Assembly: GCA_011053055.1 (NCBI GenBank)
Contig: DRHT01000061.1
Location: 1 to 64,000 of the forward strand
Origin: Halopseudomonas sabulinigri
Lineage (GTDB): Bacteria; Pseudomonadota; Gammaproteobacteria; Pseudomonadales; Pseudomonadaceae
Reading direction: 5' to 3'
Length of the DNA stretch: 64,000 bases
In this document: positions 23,644-32,894 of the stretch, piece after piece
Layout: each line of letters opens with the position of its first letter
Position numbering within the stretch: position 1 is the first letter of the stretch
Made by a program: the position numbers and the translations under genes
The notes under the pieces: model-generated
What the model was told of the DNA's origin: nothing
Database searches by the model: none
Seen by the model: only the letters and a program-made list of their open reading frames with translations

Positions 23644-24794
23644 CGCCGTGTGCGGTGGTGAGCGCCACCTTCTTCTTCCTCTTCCAATGCAAAGCCGTTG
23701 TTCTCCTCACCCATCAGGTGCTTACCGTCGGCTTCCGAGCCCAACTTGATCATCAAACGCAAGTCGTTGGCCGAGTCGGCGTGAGCCAACGCATCTTCGT
23801 AGGTGATCTCGCCTTGGCTGTAGAGCTTGTAGAGCGCCTGATCGAACGTCTGCATGCCCAACTCGCCAGAGCGTGCCATCAGCGGCTTGAGCTCATGCAC
23901 TTCACCCTTGCGGATCATGTCGGCAGCCAGTGGCGTATTCAATAGCACCTCAATAGCTGCACGGCGCCCCTTGCCATCCGGAGTGGGAATGAGTTGCTGG
24001 GCGACAATGGCCTTGAGGTTAAGCGACAAGTCCATCCACACCTGCTGATGTAGCTCAACGGGGAAGAAGTGGATGATGCGATCCAGCGCTTGGTTGGCGT
24101 TGTTGGCGTGCAGCGTAGCCAAACACAGGTGACCGGTTTCGGCAAAGGCGACCGCGTGCTCCATAGTCTCCTTGGAACGCACCTCACCAATCAAAATCAC
24201 ATCAGGGGCCTGGCGCAGAGTGTTCTTCAGCGCGACTTCAAAAGAGTCCGTATCGATACCCACTTCGCGCTGGGTAACGATGCAATTCTGATGCTGATGG
24301 ATAAATTCGATCGGATCTTCAATCGTAATGATGTGGCCGCTGGAGTGCTTGTTGCGGTAGCCGATCATCGACGCCAATGAGGTCGATTTACCGGTACCGG
24401 TAGCGCCCACGAAGATCACCAGCCCACGCTTAGTCATCGCCAGCTGCTTGAGTATCTCGGGCAGGCGCAGATCTTCCATGGTCGGGATGTTGATCTCGAT
24501 GCGCCGCAGCACCATGCCCACCAGGTTGCGCTGGTAGAAGGAACTGACGCGGAAGCGGCCGATACCTCGAGCACTGATGGCAAAGTTGCACTCACGCTTT
24601 TCGGCAAACTCGCGGCGCTGCGCTTCAGTCATCACACCCAGCACAGTTTCGCGGGTCTGCTCAGGCGAGAGCGGGGTTTTGGTCACCGGCAGAATCTTGC
24701 CATTCACTTTCATGCTAGGTGGAACGCCGGCAGTAATGAAGAGGTCAGACGCACCCTTCTCAACCATCAGCCGCAACAGCTTTTCAAACTCCAT
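23640..24794 (-). CDS. pilU: PilU, PilT-like pilus retraction ATPase
   Basis: A 384-residue hexameric secretion-type ATPase of the PilT/PilU family. Walker A is GATGTGKSTSLASM; Asp-box, Walker B and His-box segments are visible (ITIEDPIEF, APDVILIGEVR, TGHLCLATLHANNA). PilU assists PilT in retracting type IV pili and is needed for normal twitching. The extended acidic C-terminus (ENNGFALEEEEEGG) is typical of PilU rather than PilT. It lies 61 bp downstream of pilT and its stop overlaps that of siaD. Confidence 0.95.
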   Translation of the reverse strand: MEFEKLLRLMVEKGASDLFITAGVPPSMKVNGKILPVTKTPLSPEQTRETVLGVMTEAQRREFAEKRECNFAISARGIGRFRVSSFYQRNLVGMVLRRIEINIPTMEDLRLPEILKQLAMTKRGLVIFVGATGTGKSTSLASMIGYRNKHSSGHIITIEDPIEFIHQHQNCIVTQREVGIDTDSFEVALKNTLRQAPDVILIGEVRSKETMEHAVAFAETGHLCLATLHANNANQALDRIIHFFPVELHQQVWMDLSLNLKAIVAQQLIPTPDGKGRRAAIEVLLNTPLAADMIRKGEVHELKPLMARSGELGMQTFDQALYKLYSQGEITYEDALAHADSANDLRLMIKLGSEADGKHLMGEENNGFALEEEEEGGAHHRTRR

Positions 24795-24855
24795 GCTATG
24801 CCTCTTTTATCCTTCGCGGCGGACTGCTCAGCATCCGCCAAAACTGCCAGCCTGT

Positions 24856-25890
24856 TTAGAAGCTGTCCACGGCCTTAGCTTTTTCGCGGGCACTTTCTTT
24901 AGTAATCAAACCTTTGCCAACCAAGCTTTTCAGACACATGTCGAGTGTCTGCATGCCAATGTTGCCACCTGTTTGAATCGCCGAATACATCTGGGCAATC
25001 TTGTCTTCACGAATCAGGTTACGAATCGCCGGGGTGCCGATCATGATTTCGTGGGCTGCCACTCGACCGCCGCCGATTTTCTTAATCAGTGTTTGCGATA
25101 CTACCGCCTGCAATGATTCAGACAACATCGACCGCACCATGGATTTCTCTTCGCCGGGGAAAACATCGACGATACGGTCGATCGTTTTAGCCGCCGAGGT
25201 GGTGTGCAACGTGCCGAATACCAGGTGACCGGTTTCTGCGGCTGTCAGCGCGAGACGAATCGTCTCCAGGTCGCGCATCTCACCAACCAGAATAATGTCC
25301 GGATCTTCCCGCAGTGCCGAGCGCAGGGCTTCAGCAAAACCGAGGGTGTCGCGGTGTACTTCACGCTGGTTGACCAGGCACTTCTTCGACTCGTGAACAA
25401 ATTCGATTGGGTCTTCGATGGTCAAAATATGCTGATACTTGGTGCTGTTGACGTAGTCGACCATCGCCGCGAGGCTGGTGGACTTACCCGAACCCGTAGG
25501 CCCGGTAACCAGCACCAGACCGCGCGGGTTATCAGAGATCTTCTTGAACACGTCGCCCATGCCCAGGTCTTCCATGGTCAATACCTTGGAAGGAATGGTC
25601 CGGAACACCGCACCAGCACCGCGATTCTGGTTAAAGGCGTTAACCCGGAAGCGGGCCACACCAGGTACTTCAAAGGAGAAGTCGGTTTCGAGAAACTCTT
25701 CGAAATCCTTACGCTGACGATCGTTCATGATGTCGTAAATCAGCGCATGCACTTGCTTGTGTTCCATGGCCGGTACGTTGATCCGGCGCACGTCGCCATC
25801 CACACGAATCATGGGCGGCAGTCCTGCCGACAGGTGCAAGTCCGACGCGCCCTGCTTGGCGCTGAAGGCTAACAGCTCGGTAATATCCAT
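24856..25890 (-). CDS. pilT: PilT, type IV pilus retraction ATPase
   Basis: A 344-residue motor protein, the exact length of P. aeruginosa PilT and near identical by eye. Walker A GPTGSGKST starts at residue 130; the Asp box (LTIEDPIEFVHES), Walker B (DPDIILVGEMRD), His box (TGHLVFGTLHTTSA) and the AIRNLIRED motif are intact. The ATG at 25890 (MDITELLAF) is the family start; 35 further in-frame codons upstream are not coding. It is divergent from yggS and followed by pilU. Confidence 0.97.
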   Translation of the reverse strand: MDITELLAFSAKQGASDLHLSAGLPPMIRVDGDVRRINVPAMEHKQVHALIYDIMNDRQRKDFEEFLETDFSFEVPGVARFRVNAFNQNRGAGAVFRTIPSKVLTMEDLGMGDVFKKISDNPRGLVLVTGPTGSGKSTSLAAMVDYVNSTKYQHILTIEDPIEFVHESKKCLVNQREVHRDTLGFAEALRSALREDPDIILVGEMRDLETIRLALTAAETGHLVFGTLHTTSAAKTIDRIVDVFPGEEKSMVRSMLSESLQAVVSQTLIKKIGGGRVAAHEIMIGTPAIRNLIREDKIAQMYSAIQTGGNIGMQTLDMCLKSLVGKGLITKESAREKAKAVDSF

Positions 25891-25967
25891 TGGGTTCCCC
25901 ATTACAACCTGCAAGCATGTAGAATGCCGGCAGAGTCTATTCGATTGGCAAGGTATTAACGTCAGTA

Positions 25968-26681
25968 ATGTCCACGATAGCAGAGAATATTGCAAACGTT
26001 CGTGAACGCATACAGCGCGCCGCCGCCGTTGCCGACCGCGATCCCGATACCATTACCCTGATGGCGGTGAGTAAAACCCGTCCCGCCAGTGCCATCCGTG
26101 ACGCCTGGGCAGCAGGCATACAGAATATAGGGGAAAACTATCTGCAGGAAGCGTTGGCGAAAATGGCCACGCTGTCCGACCTTCCCTTGATCTGGCACTT
26201 CATCGGCCCCATTCAATCAAACAAGACGAAAACCATCGCTGAGCACTTCGACTGGGTGCACAGTGTCGACCGGCTGAAGATCGCCCGACGCCTGTCTGAG
26301 CAACGACCCGAAGGCATGCCGCCACTGAATATCTGCTTGCAGGTGAATATCAGCGGTGAGGAGAGTAAAGCCGGCGTTTCTCTGGCAGAACTGCCCGAAC
26401 TGGCCAACGCCGTTAATAGCTTGCCAGGCATAAGGCTGCGCGGGCTGATGGCGATTCCTGCTCCGGCTGACGATAGCGCCGCACGGCGTGCACCGCTGGC
26501 TGCAGTGCGCGAAGCGCAAGCGGCTCTAGAGCTACCGTTGGACACACTGTCTATGGGCATGAGCGATGACCTGGCGGAAGCCATTCAGGAAGGCGCAAGC
26601 ATAGTGCGCATTGGCAGTGCGCTGTTTGGTGCACGTGATTACTCCATTCCACCCACGCATTCCGAGCGAGGTTCCAACTAA
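25968..26681 (+). CDS. yggS: YggS/PLPBP, pyridoxal phosphate homeostasis protein
   Basis: A 237-residue PLP-binding protein of the YggS family, which buffers cytoplasmic PLP and affects amino-acid balance; it is not a racemase. The PLP lysine is in ITLMAVSKTRPA, with GENYLQEAL, WHFIGPIQSNK and LSMGMSDDLAEAI. The family is often next to proC, as here: its stop abuts the proC start with no gap. It is divergent from pilT across 77 bp. Confidence 0.95.
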   Translation: MSTIAENIANVRERIQRAAAVADRDPDTITLMAVSKTRPASAIRDAWAAGIQNIGENYLQEALAKMATLSDLPLIWHFIGPIQSNKTKTIAEHFDWVHSVDRLKIARRLSEQRPEGMPPLNICLQVNISGEESKAGVSLAELPELANAVNSLPGIRLRGLMAIPAPADDSAARRAPLAAVREAQAALELPLDTLSMGMSDDLAEAIQEGASIVRIGSALFGARDYSIPPTHSERGSN

Positions 26682-27500
26682 ATGACTGCTCCCATTATCG
26701 GTTTCATCGGTGCCGGCAACATGGCAACCAGCTTGATTGGCGGCATGCTACAGAAAAACGTGAAGCCCGAGCGCATCATCGCCAGCGACCCCAAAGCGGA
26801 GCAAGGCGCGGCGCTGAACAAGCAGTTTCAGATTCGTACGGTAACCGACAACGCCGTACTGGCCGCCGAATGCGATGTGCTGCTGCTGACGGTTAAGCCT
26901 CAGGTAATGCAAGCCGTTTGCCGCGCCCTGCCAGCTGAGCGCAAGCCAGGCCAACTGGTGATCTCCATCGCTGCCGGCATCAGCTGTGAAAGCCTGGCCG
27001 CTTGGCTCGGTGAGCAAACGCCGATTGTCCGTTGCATGCCCAATACGCCGTCGCTGCGTGGCCAAGGCGTCAGCGGCTTATACGCTACCGCTGCGGTCAG
27101 CGATGCGCAAAAGGAGCTGACCGAAAGCATCCTGAATGCCGTCGGCATCAGCGTCTGGCTCGAAGAAGAAAGCCTGATCGATGCGGTGATTGCGGTATCC
27201 GGCAGCGGGCCGGCCTACTTTTTCTATATGATCGAAGCGATGATTGATGCGGGCGAAAAGCTCGGCCTGCCGCGCGACACGGCCGAGCGTATGGCGCTGT
27301 TCACTGCATTGGGCGCAGCCGATATGGCAGTCAACAGTGATGTTGACGTAGCCGAACTGCGCCGCCGCGTTTGCTCGCCCGGCGGCACGACCGAGCAAGC
27401 GATCAAGACCTTCCGTGAAGAAGGCCTGCCGCAGATGGTCGATAACGCTATGCAGGCCGCCGCCAAGCGTGCTGCCGAAATGTCCAAAGAACTCGCCTGA
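26682..27500 (+). CDS. proC: Pyrroline-5-carboxylate reductase
   Basis: A 272-residue NADPH-dependent enzyme making proline from pyrroline-5-carboxylate. The Rossmann motif GFIGAGNMATSLIGG starts the protein. The C-terminal helical domain has the family signature (VCSPGGTTEQAIKTFREEGL) and VSGSGPAYFF. The length is normal. The start codon directly follows the yggS stop, and yggT follows after 9 bp, so yggS-proC-yggT are probably co-transcribed. Confidence 0.96.
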   Translation: MTAPIIGFIGAGNMATSLIGGMLQKNVKPERIIASDPKAEQGAALNKQFQIRTVTDNAVLAAECDVLLLTVKPQVMQAVCRALPAERKPGQLVISIAAGISCESLAAWLGEQTPIVRCMPNTPSLRGQGVSGLYATAAVSDAQKELTESILNAVGISVWLEEESLIDAVIAVSGSGPAYFFYMIEAMIDAGEKLGLPRDTAERMALFTALGAADMAVNSDVDVAELRRRVCSPGGTTEQAIKTFREEGLPQMVDNAMQAAAKRAAEMSKELA

Positions 27501-27509
27501 GGAAACACC

Positions 27510-28100
27510 ATGACCGGCCTGAACATGGCAGCTATCTATCTTGTCCAGACTATCGGCAGCCTGTATTTGCTGCTGGTACTACTGCGTTTCATCCTGCAAC
27601 TGGTACGCGCGGATTTCTATAATCCGCTGTCGCAGTTCATCGTGCGTGCTACCAAGCCGCTGTTGTTGCCACTGCGCCGATTGATACCTGGCTGGGCGGG
27701 CATCGACTTTGCCTCCCTGGTTTTGGCGTTGATCATTCAGCTGGCTCTGATGGCGGTCATCATCAAGCTGATGGGCTACGCGCTACCGAGCATTCTGCAG
27801 TTACTAGCCTGGTCGCTGGTGGCCCTCACGGCGCTGTTTCTCAAGGTGTTCTTCTTCGCACTGATCATCAGTGTGATCTTGTCGTGGGTCGCGCCTGGCA
27901 GCTCGAACCCAGCGGCGTTGCTGGTCAATCAACTCTGTGAGCCGGTATTGGGCCCCATTCGCAAGATTCTGCCATCGATGGGCGGCCTGGATCTTTCGCC
28001 CATTTTTGCCTTTATCGCATTGAACCTGCTGCAGATGCTGGTGATCACCAATATGGCGATCGCCACCGGCATGCCAAAGGGCCTAACACTGGCATTGTGA
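27510..28100 (+). CDS. yggT: YggT family integral membrane protein
   Basis: A 196-residue inner-membrane protein made of two YggT repeats, each a pair of helices with an amphipathic NPLSQFIVRATKPLLLPLRRLIP-type segment. Four to five membrane helices are seen (about 8-30, 63-85, 87-125, 160-185). The family is linked with proC and yggS in many gammaproteobacteria; proposed roles include osmotic stress and membrane protein organisation, but the function is unsettled. Confidence 0.92.
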   Translation: MTGLNMAAIYLVQTIGSLYLLLVLLRFILQLVRADFYNPLSQFIVRATKPLLLPLRRLIPGWAGIDFASLVLALIIQLALMAVIIKLMGYALPSILQLLAWSLVALTALFLKVFFFALIISVILSWVAPGSSNPAALLVNQLCEPVLGPIRKILPSMGGLDLSPIFAFIALNLLQMLVITNMAIATGMPKGLTLAL

Positions 28101-28132
28101 GCAGTTTCTAAAGTTGGAGCGGCGAACAACTG

Positions 28133-28390
28133 GTGCTCGATTGTCACCTGCAGCCCGGTGCCAGCCGCATTGGCTTTGCCGGGCTGCATGGCGACCGACT
28201 GAAAATTCGTATCAGCGCACCGCCGATGAATGGCAAGGCCAACAGCATGTTGCTGGCCTTTCTGGCCAAGGCTTTTGGAGTATCGAAGCAGCAAGTGATG
28301 CTGGTTAGCGGCCAAACCGGCCGGCAAAAACGTGTTGCCATCTCCTCGTCCCGGTTGTTGCTCGATGATCTGGGCATACAGCGCCCTTGA
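28133..28390 (+). CDS. DUF167 / YggU family protein
   Basis: A small DUF167 protein (about 85 residues). The family core is plain: LQPGASRIGFAGLHGDRLKIRISAPPMNGKANSMLLAFLAKAFGVSK, with VSGQTGRQKRV. The function is unknown. The start is uncertain: homology seems to extend upstream to a Trp-Ser-Gly-Glu-Gln-Leu stretch but the next in-frame codon back is a stop and no ATG exists. The GTG at 28133 is the best candidate, with a GGAG about 14 nt upstream. It lies 32 bp after yggT, its usual neighbour. Confidence 0.8.
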   Translation: MLDCHLQPGASRIGFAGLHGDRLKIRISAPPMNGKANSMLLAFLAKAFGVSKQQVMLVSGQTGRQKRVAISSSRLLLDDLGIQRP

Positions 28391-28462
28391 ATATTGCGCC
28401 AAGGCAGTGCGCTCTTTAGACTGACGCCTCTATTATTGGCCCTTCGCCTGCCCGCACGATTT

Positions 28463-28489
28463 AGGGAGCGACCGCAAATATGGCTCCCT
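28463..28489 (+). promoter_or_regulatory. Hairpin in the metX leader
   Basis: A perfect 7-bp stem AGGGAGC / GCTCCCT encloses a 13-nt loop about 40 bp before the metX start, in a 137-bp leader. I see none of the conserved cores of the SAM riboswitch classes. It may be an end of the upstream transcript or an RNA control element for metX. Confidence 0.3.
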
Positions 28490-28527
28490 GACGAAGCTCC
28501 GCCAATTGACACAGGAACAGGTTATCG

Positions 28528-29670
28528 ATGTCCACATTACCTGCTGACTCCGTCGGCCTGGTTACACCCCAGCGACATACCTTCAGCGAGCCGCTGCAAT
28601 TGGCCTGCGGCAAGGCGTTAGCCTCTTACGATCTGGTCTACGAGACCTATGGCCAGCTTAATTCGGCAGCCGATAACGCCATTCTGATTTGCCATGCGTT
28701 GTCTGGCCATCACCATGCTGCTGGCTACCATAGTGAAGATGAGCGCAAGCCTGGCTGGTGGGACTCCTGCATAGGTCCTGGCAAGGCCATCGACACCAAC
28801 CGCTTCTTCGTTGTCAGCTTGAACAATCTCGGCGGCTGCCACGGTTCCACCGGACCTTCCAGCATCGATCCGGAAAGCGGCAAATCCTACGGCGCCAGTT
28901 TCCCGGTATTAACCGTAGAAGACTGGGTGCATAGCCAGGCACGATTGGCCGATGTGCTGGGGGTGCAGCAGTGGGCCGCCGTGGTTGGCGGCAGCCTTGG
29001 TGGCATGCAAGCATTGCAGTGGGCGATCAGCTATCCCGAGCGTATTCGGCATTGTGTGGCCATCGCCACCGCTCCCAAGCTGTCGGCGCAGAACATCGCC
29101 TTTAACGAAGTCGCTCGGCAAGCCATCACTACCGATCCAGACTTTCATCACGGTGAATACGCCGCCTTTGGCGTTATCCCCAAACGCGGTCTGATGCTCG
29201 CGCGCATGGTAGGACATATCACTTATCTGTCCGACGACTCCATGGGCCTGAAGTTCGGCCGCGAATTACGCAGCGAGCAACTCAACTACGACCTCACCAG
29301 CGTCGAGTTCGAGGTCGAAAGTTACCTGCGTTATCAGGGTCAGGAGTTTTCCGGTCGCTTTGACGCCAACACCTATTTGCTGATGACCAAAGCGCTCGAC
29401 TATTTTGACCCAGCCGCCGCGCACGGCGACGATCTGGCTAAGACACTGGCGGGCATTCAGGCCAGCACCCTGGTGATGTCGTTCACCACCGACTGGCGCT
29501 TTTCGCCAGCCCGCTCATACGAGTTGGTCAACGCCCTGCTGGCTGCCAAGAAACAGGTCAGTTACCTGGAGATTGAAGCAGCGCAGGGACACGACGCCTT
29601 CCTGCTGCCGATCCCCCGCTACATCGAAGCCCTGAGTGGCTACATGAACCGTATAGAGGTGACCTCATGA
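28528..29670 (+). CDS. metX: MetX, homoserine O-acyltransferase (succinyl type in pseudomonads)
   Basis: A 380-residue alpha/beta hydrolase-fold transferase that activates homoserine for methionine synthesis. The nucleophile Ser is in [14 protein letters not shown]; the Asp and His of the triad are in [10 protein letters not shown] and AQGHDAFLL. Although the family is called acetyltransferase, Pseudomonas MetX enzymes are known to use succinyl-CoA; which substrate this one takes cannot be read with certainty. metW overlaps its stop (ATGA), the usual partner. Confidence 0.94.
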   Translation: MSTLPADSVGLVTPQRHTFSEPLQLACGKALASYDLVYETYGQLNSAADNAILICHALSGHHHAAGYHSEDERKPGWWDSCIGPGKAIDTNRFFVVSLNNLGGCHGSTGPSSIDPESGKSYGASFPVLTVEDWVHSQARLADVLGVQQWAAVVGGSLGGMQALQWAISYPERIRHCVAIATAPKLSAQNIAFNEVARQAITTDPDFHHGEYAAFGVIPKRGLMLARMVGHITYLSDDSMGLKFGRELRSEQLNYDLTSVEFEVESYLRYQGQEFSGRFDANTYLLMTKALDYFDPAAAHGDDLAKTLAGIQASTLVMSFTTDWRFSPARSYELVNALLAAKKQVSYLEIEAAQGHDAFLLPIPRYIEALSGYMNRIEVTS

Positions 29671-30263
29671 GTCTGCGCGCCGATCTTGAGATCATTCAGC
29701 AGTGGATCAAACCCGGCAGCCATGTGCTCGACCTGGGTTGTGGCGAGGGCGAGCTGCTGAGGCATCTGCGCGACCACAAGCAGGTGCAGGGCTACGGACT
29801 GGAAATCGACCCTGAGAAGATTAACGCCTGCATTCAGCATGGCGTAAACGTGCTGGAGCAGAACCTCGATAAAGAGCTGAACAACTTCGAGGACAACAGC
29901 TTCGATACCGTGGTCATGACCCAGTCGTTGCAGGCCATGCACTTCCCTGACCGAGTCCTTGAAGACATGCTGCGCATCGGCCATGAGGGCATTCTAACCT
30001 TCCCCAATTTTGCCCACTGGCGCTGCCGCTGGTATCTGGGTACCAAAGGCCGCATGCCGGTCTCTGAGTTCATGCCCTATACCTGGTACAACACCCCGAA
30101 TATTCACTTTTGTACCTTCAAGGATTTCGAGCAGCTGTGCCGCGAGCGCGGAATCAAAGTGCTCGATCGTCTGGTGGTAGATCAGACCCATAAGCGTAGC
30201 TGGTTAAGCGGCCTATGGCCCAACCTGCTGGGTGAAGTGGCCATCTACCGTATTAGCCGTTGA
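29667..30263 (+). CDS. metW: MetW, methionine biosynthesis methyltransferase-like protein
   Basis: A 198-residue protein with a SAM-binding fold: motif I is [15 protein letters not shown], followed by [12 protein letters not shown] and [16 protein letters not shown]. MetW partners MetX and is needed for homoserine acylation in Pseudomonas, though its own chemistry is unclear. The start overlaps the metX stop by 4 nt. Confidence 0.95.
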   Translation: MSLRADLEIIQQWIKPGSHVLDLGCGEGELLRHLRDHKQVQGYGLEIDPEKINACIQHGVNVLEQNLDKELNNFEDNSFDTVVMTQSLQAMHFPDRVLEDMLRIGHEGILTFPNFAHWRCRWYLGTKGRMPVSEFMPYTWYNTPNIHFCTFKDFEQLCRERGIKVLDRLVVDQTHKRSWLSGLWPNLLGEVAIYRISR

Positions 30264-30295
30264 ACCTGCCTCACGCACCTATCCAGGAGCTAACC

Positions 30296-30736
30296 ATGCT
30301 ACGCACCTTAGTTCTGCTCGCCTCATTGCTACTGGCCCCTTGGGCCAGCGCAGCGGCTGAACCTGCCCGCTTTGGCGATCTGATCGTCTATCACAATGTA
30401 TTCAATAGCAGCTTTCTGCAGCCCGAGATTGCCGCCAATGCGGGCCTGCAGCGCGGACCCAATCAGGGCGTGATCAATATTGCGGTGCAGCGCCAGAGCA
30501 ACGGCAAAGCCCAAGCGGTTGACGCGATCCTCAAGGGCGAAGTCCGCAGCTTGATCGGCCAGCCAGTCCCGCTGCAATTTAAGCGTATTAAAGAAGGCGA
30601 CGCCATCTACTTCGTTGCCAACTACAGCGCAGCGCAGCGCGGCGTTCTGCTGTTTAAAATCGATATTCAGGCCGCGCCCGGCAGCATCGTGCACAACCTC
30701 AGCTTTCAGCAGGAGTTCTTCCCCGATGACCAGTAA
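30296..30736 (+). CDS. DUF4426 exported protein
   Basis: A 146-residue protein with a clear signal peptide ([23 protein letters not shown]) and a DUF4426 body ([48 protein letters not shown]). It is expected in the periplasm. The family is common in gammaproteobacteria beside metW and rdgB, but no function is known. The ATG at 30296 has a strong AGGAG. Its end overlaps the rdgB start by 11 nt. Confidence 0.88.
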   Translation: MLRTLVLLASLLLAPWASAAAEPARFGDLIVYHNVFNSSFLQPEIAANAGLQRGPNQGVINIAVQRQSNGKAQAVDAILKGEVRSLIGQPVPLQFKRIKEGDAIYFVANYSAAQRGVLLFKIDIQAAPGSIVHNLSFQQEFFPDDQ

Positions 30737-31334
30737 AGCCTTGCCCTTCGATACGTTGGTGCTCGCCAGCAGCAACAAGGGCAAGCTGGCTGAGCTGCAG
30801 GCTATGCTCGGCGATCAAGTGAAAATTTTGCCGCAAAGCGATTTTATCGATGACGACGTCGAGGAAACCGGCCTAACCTTTGTCGAAAACGCCCTGCTCA
30901 AAGCACGCCACGCCGCTCGGGCCTCAGGCTTACCCGCATTGGCCGACGACTCGGGGCTAGCTGTGGACTTTCTCGGGGGCGCACCGGGGATTTATTCAGC
31001 GCGCTACGCCAACGGCGAAGGCGATACCGCTAACAACGCCAAGCTGTTGCAGGCGCTGTGCGAGGTGCCAACCGAAGCACGCGGCGCGCAATTTATCTGC
31101 GTCCTGGCCCTGTTGCGCCACGCAGATGACCCCATGCCGATCATCTGTGAAGGCATCTGGGAGGGCCGCATTCTTAACGAAGCCCGCGGTCAGGCTGGCT
31201 TTGGCTACGATCCGCTGTTCTGGGTTCCGGAGCGCAAATGCGCGAGTGCCGAGCTGAGCCCCGCAGACAAGAACCAGCTCAGTCACCGCGCCCGCGCCAT
31301 GGCGCAACTGCGTCAGCGGTTGGGGCTAGCTTGA
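30726..31334 (+). CDS. rdgB: RdgB, dITP/XTP pyrophosphatase
   Basis: A 202-residue house-cleaning nucleotidase that hydrolyses dITP, ITP and XTP to keep deaminated purines out of DNA and RNA. Motifs: [13 protein letters not shown] at the N-terminus, [36 protein letters not shown] and [11 protein letters not shown]. The ATG at 30726 lies inside the end of the preceding gene, and hemW begins at its stop, so the three reading frames are tightly coupled. Confidence 0.95.
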   Translation: MTSKALPFDTLVLASSNKGKLAELQAMLGDQVKILPQSDFIDDDVEETGLTFVENALLKARHAARASGLPALADDSGLAVDFLGGAPGIYSARYANGEGDTANNAKLLQALCEVPTEARGAQFICVLALLRHADDPMPIICEGIWEGRILNEARGQAGFGYDPLFWVPERKCASAELSPADKNQLSHRARAMAQLRQRLGLA

Positions 31335-32506
31335 AACCGCTGGAAGAAACCAACTCGGACCGAGCTTCGAGCTTCGAGCTCCCTCCGTTGGCGGCCTACA
31401 TCCACATTCCCTGGTGCGTGAAAAAGTGCCCTTACTGCGATTTCAATTCACACACCAGTCAGGCGCCGCTGCCCGAAGATGCCTATATCGACGCCATGAT
31501 CGTCGACCTACAGCAAGATTTGCCGCTAGCTGCGGGACGTGAGTTAACCTCAATCTTTTTTGGCGGCGGCACGCCCAGTCTGTTCTCGGCGGCCAGCCTC
31601 GACCGTTTTTTACAGGCGTTAAACGCACATTTGCCCTTCGCTGCTGACATTGAAATAACGCTCGAGGCCAACCCCGGCACCTTCGAGCAGGCCAAATTTT
31701 CTGACTACCGCGCCGCCGGCATCAATCGTCTGTCGATCGGTATCCAGAGTTTCAATGCTGAGCACCTTAAGGCCTTAGGCCGCATCCACGACGACCGCGA
31801 AGCCTTGAGTGCCGTCGATATGGCGCGCCGCGCGGGCTTCGATAATCTAAATCTCGACCTGATGCACGGCCTGCCCAACCAAAGTCATGAGCAAGCCATC
31901 GCCGATATTGATCAAGCCATGGCGCTGGCACCCGAGCACTTGTCCTGGTACCAGCTCACGCTGGAGCCGAACACCGTGTTTTACTCCAAGCCGCCAACGC
32001 TGCCCGAGGAAGATATTCTCTGGTCGATACAGGAAGCCGGGCAGCAGCGCATGGCCGCCGGTGGCTACGCGCAATATGAAGTATCCGCCTACGCGCAGCC
32101 CGGCCGTCAGGCGCGGCATAACATGAATTACTGGCAGTACGGCGATTTTCTCGGCATTGGCGCCGGCGCCCACGGCAAGATCTCGCATATTGATGGCCGT
32201 ATCGAGCGTTACTGGAAAACCCGTTTACCCAAGGATTACCTGGCCGCCGGCAAAAGCGTTTGCTCAGGCCGCAAAACCTTGACCAACGATGAGTTGCCGT
32301 TCGACTTTTTGATGAACGCCCTGCGTTTGGTAGAGGGCGTACCGGCCAGCTACTACGCCGCCCGCACAGGTCAACCCCTGGCCGCCATCGAGCCGCTACT
32401 GCAACAAGCCGCCGTCAAAGGGCTGCTGCAGCCCTGGAGCCAGCAGTTAGTGCCAACTGAGCGCGGCAGGCTGTTTCTCAATGATCTATTGGAAATATTT
32501 CTGTAA
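31331..32506 (+). CDS. hemW: HemW, radical SAM heme chaperone
   Basis: A radical SAM protein of about 391 residues. The cluster motif [10 protein letters not shown] (C29, C33, C36) has Phe where coproporphyrinogen dehydrogenase HemN has a fourth Cys, so it is HemW, a heme-binding chaperone, not a HemN enzyme. GGGTPS and the HemN C-terminal domain follow. No ATG fits: a TTG at 31331 overlapping the rdgB stop (TTGA) leaves about 20 residues before the core and is the best start. Earlier in-frame codons would run deep into rdgB. Confidence 0.92.
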   Translation: MKPLEETNSDRASSFELPPLAAYIHIPWCVKKCPYCDFNSHTSQAPLPEDAYIDAMIVDLQQDLPLAAGRELTSIFFGGGTPSLFSAASLDRFLQALNAHLPFAADIEITLEANPGTFEQAKFSDYRAAGINRLSIGIQSFNAEHLKALGRIHDDREALSAVDMARRAGFDNLNLDLMHGLPNQSHEQAIADIDQAMALAPEHLSWYQLTLEPNTVFYSKPPTLPEEDILWSIQEAGQQRMAAGGYAQYEVSAYAQPGRQARHNMNYWQYGDFLGIGAGAHGKISHIDGRIERYWKTRLPKDYLAAGKSVCSGRKTLTNDELPFDFLMNALRLVEGVPASYYAARTGQPLAAIEPLLQQAAVKGLLQPWSQQLVPTERGRLFLNDLLEIFL

Positions 32507-32894
32507 AAGCCCCGCGTATTAACACTTCCCCATAGCCTGCAAAACCGCGCGTGCTCTGGAAAGCCGGATTCTATGCCGGGCAGCGGAGTAGCCGCCGAGC
32601 ACGCTGGTCGAGATGGAACTCGACCTTCCCTGGAATGCGAAACCGGGGGCCTTGGAAGGCCGGGTTCCATCCCGGCCAGCAGCGTCGCCAGTCCAAAAGT
32701 GAGTCGCCGGAACGCAGAGGCAGGCACTACTCAGCTGGCGCTACCGCCCGCTGGCTGTCATCGCACAGTCAGCATGCGGTACTATCTGCATCATCAATAG
32801 CTCTTGCCGCATGAACGCGCAGTCAGCAGAATTGTCTCAATCGACGCAAATTGCTATTCAATTTAGCCATGCAAATATCTATCCCGGAGGCCCA
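32507..32894. other. 388-bp intergenic stretch between hemW and the iron alcohol dehydrogenase
   Basis: No convincing gene. Positions 32561-32677 hold a palindromic repeat array described separately. The last 80 bases before the dehydrogenase are AT-richer; a weak promoter-like pair (TTGTCT at 32832-32837 and TATTCA at 32855-32860, 17-bp spacing) could serve that gene. Confidence 0.7.
32561..32677. repeat. BIME-like palindromic repeat array, copy 1 (three hairpins)
   Basis: Three hairpins in alternating orientation. First a degenerate one around 32563-32581. Then GGTCGAGATGGAACTCGACC (32606-32625), a 7-bp stem with loop ATGGAA. Then GGCCGGGTTCCATCCCGGCC (32658-32677), a 7-bp stem with loop TTCCAT. 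The two clear units are reverse-complement versions of one another with paired stem changes. Conserved spacer sequence (AGCGG-TAGCCGCCGAGC) links them, and the same arrangement recurs at 35110-35256. This resembles REP/BIME elements of pseudomonads. Confidence 0.85.

Noticed and set aside
24856-25995. Longer PilT with a 35-residue extension
   Set aside because: Length and sequence from the internal ATG at 25890 match known PilT proteins; the extension has no homology and enters the yggS start region.
28391-28527. SAM riboswitch in the metX leader
   Set aside because: No conserved SAM-binding core is seen; only a simple hairpin.
32551-32814. Short open frames within the hemW-alcohol dehydrogenase gap
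   Set aside because: They lie over the palindromic repeat array, are Arg/Gly/Ser-rich and lack ribosome sites. Structure of the repeat explains the open frames.
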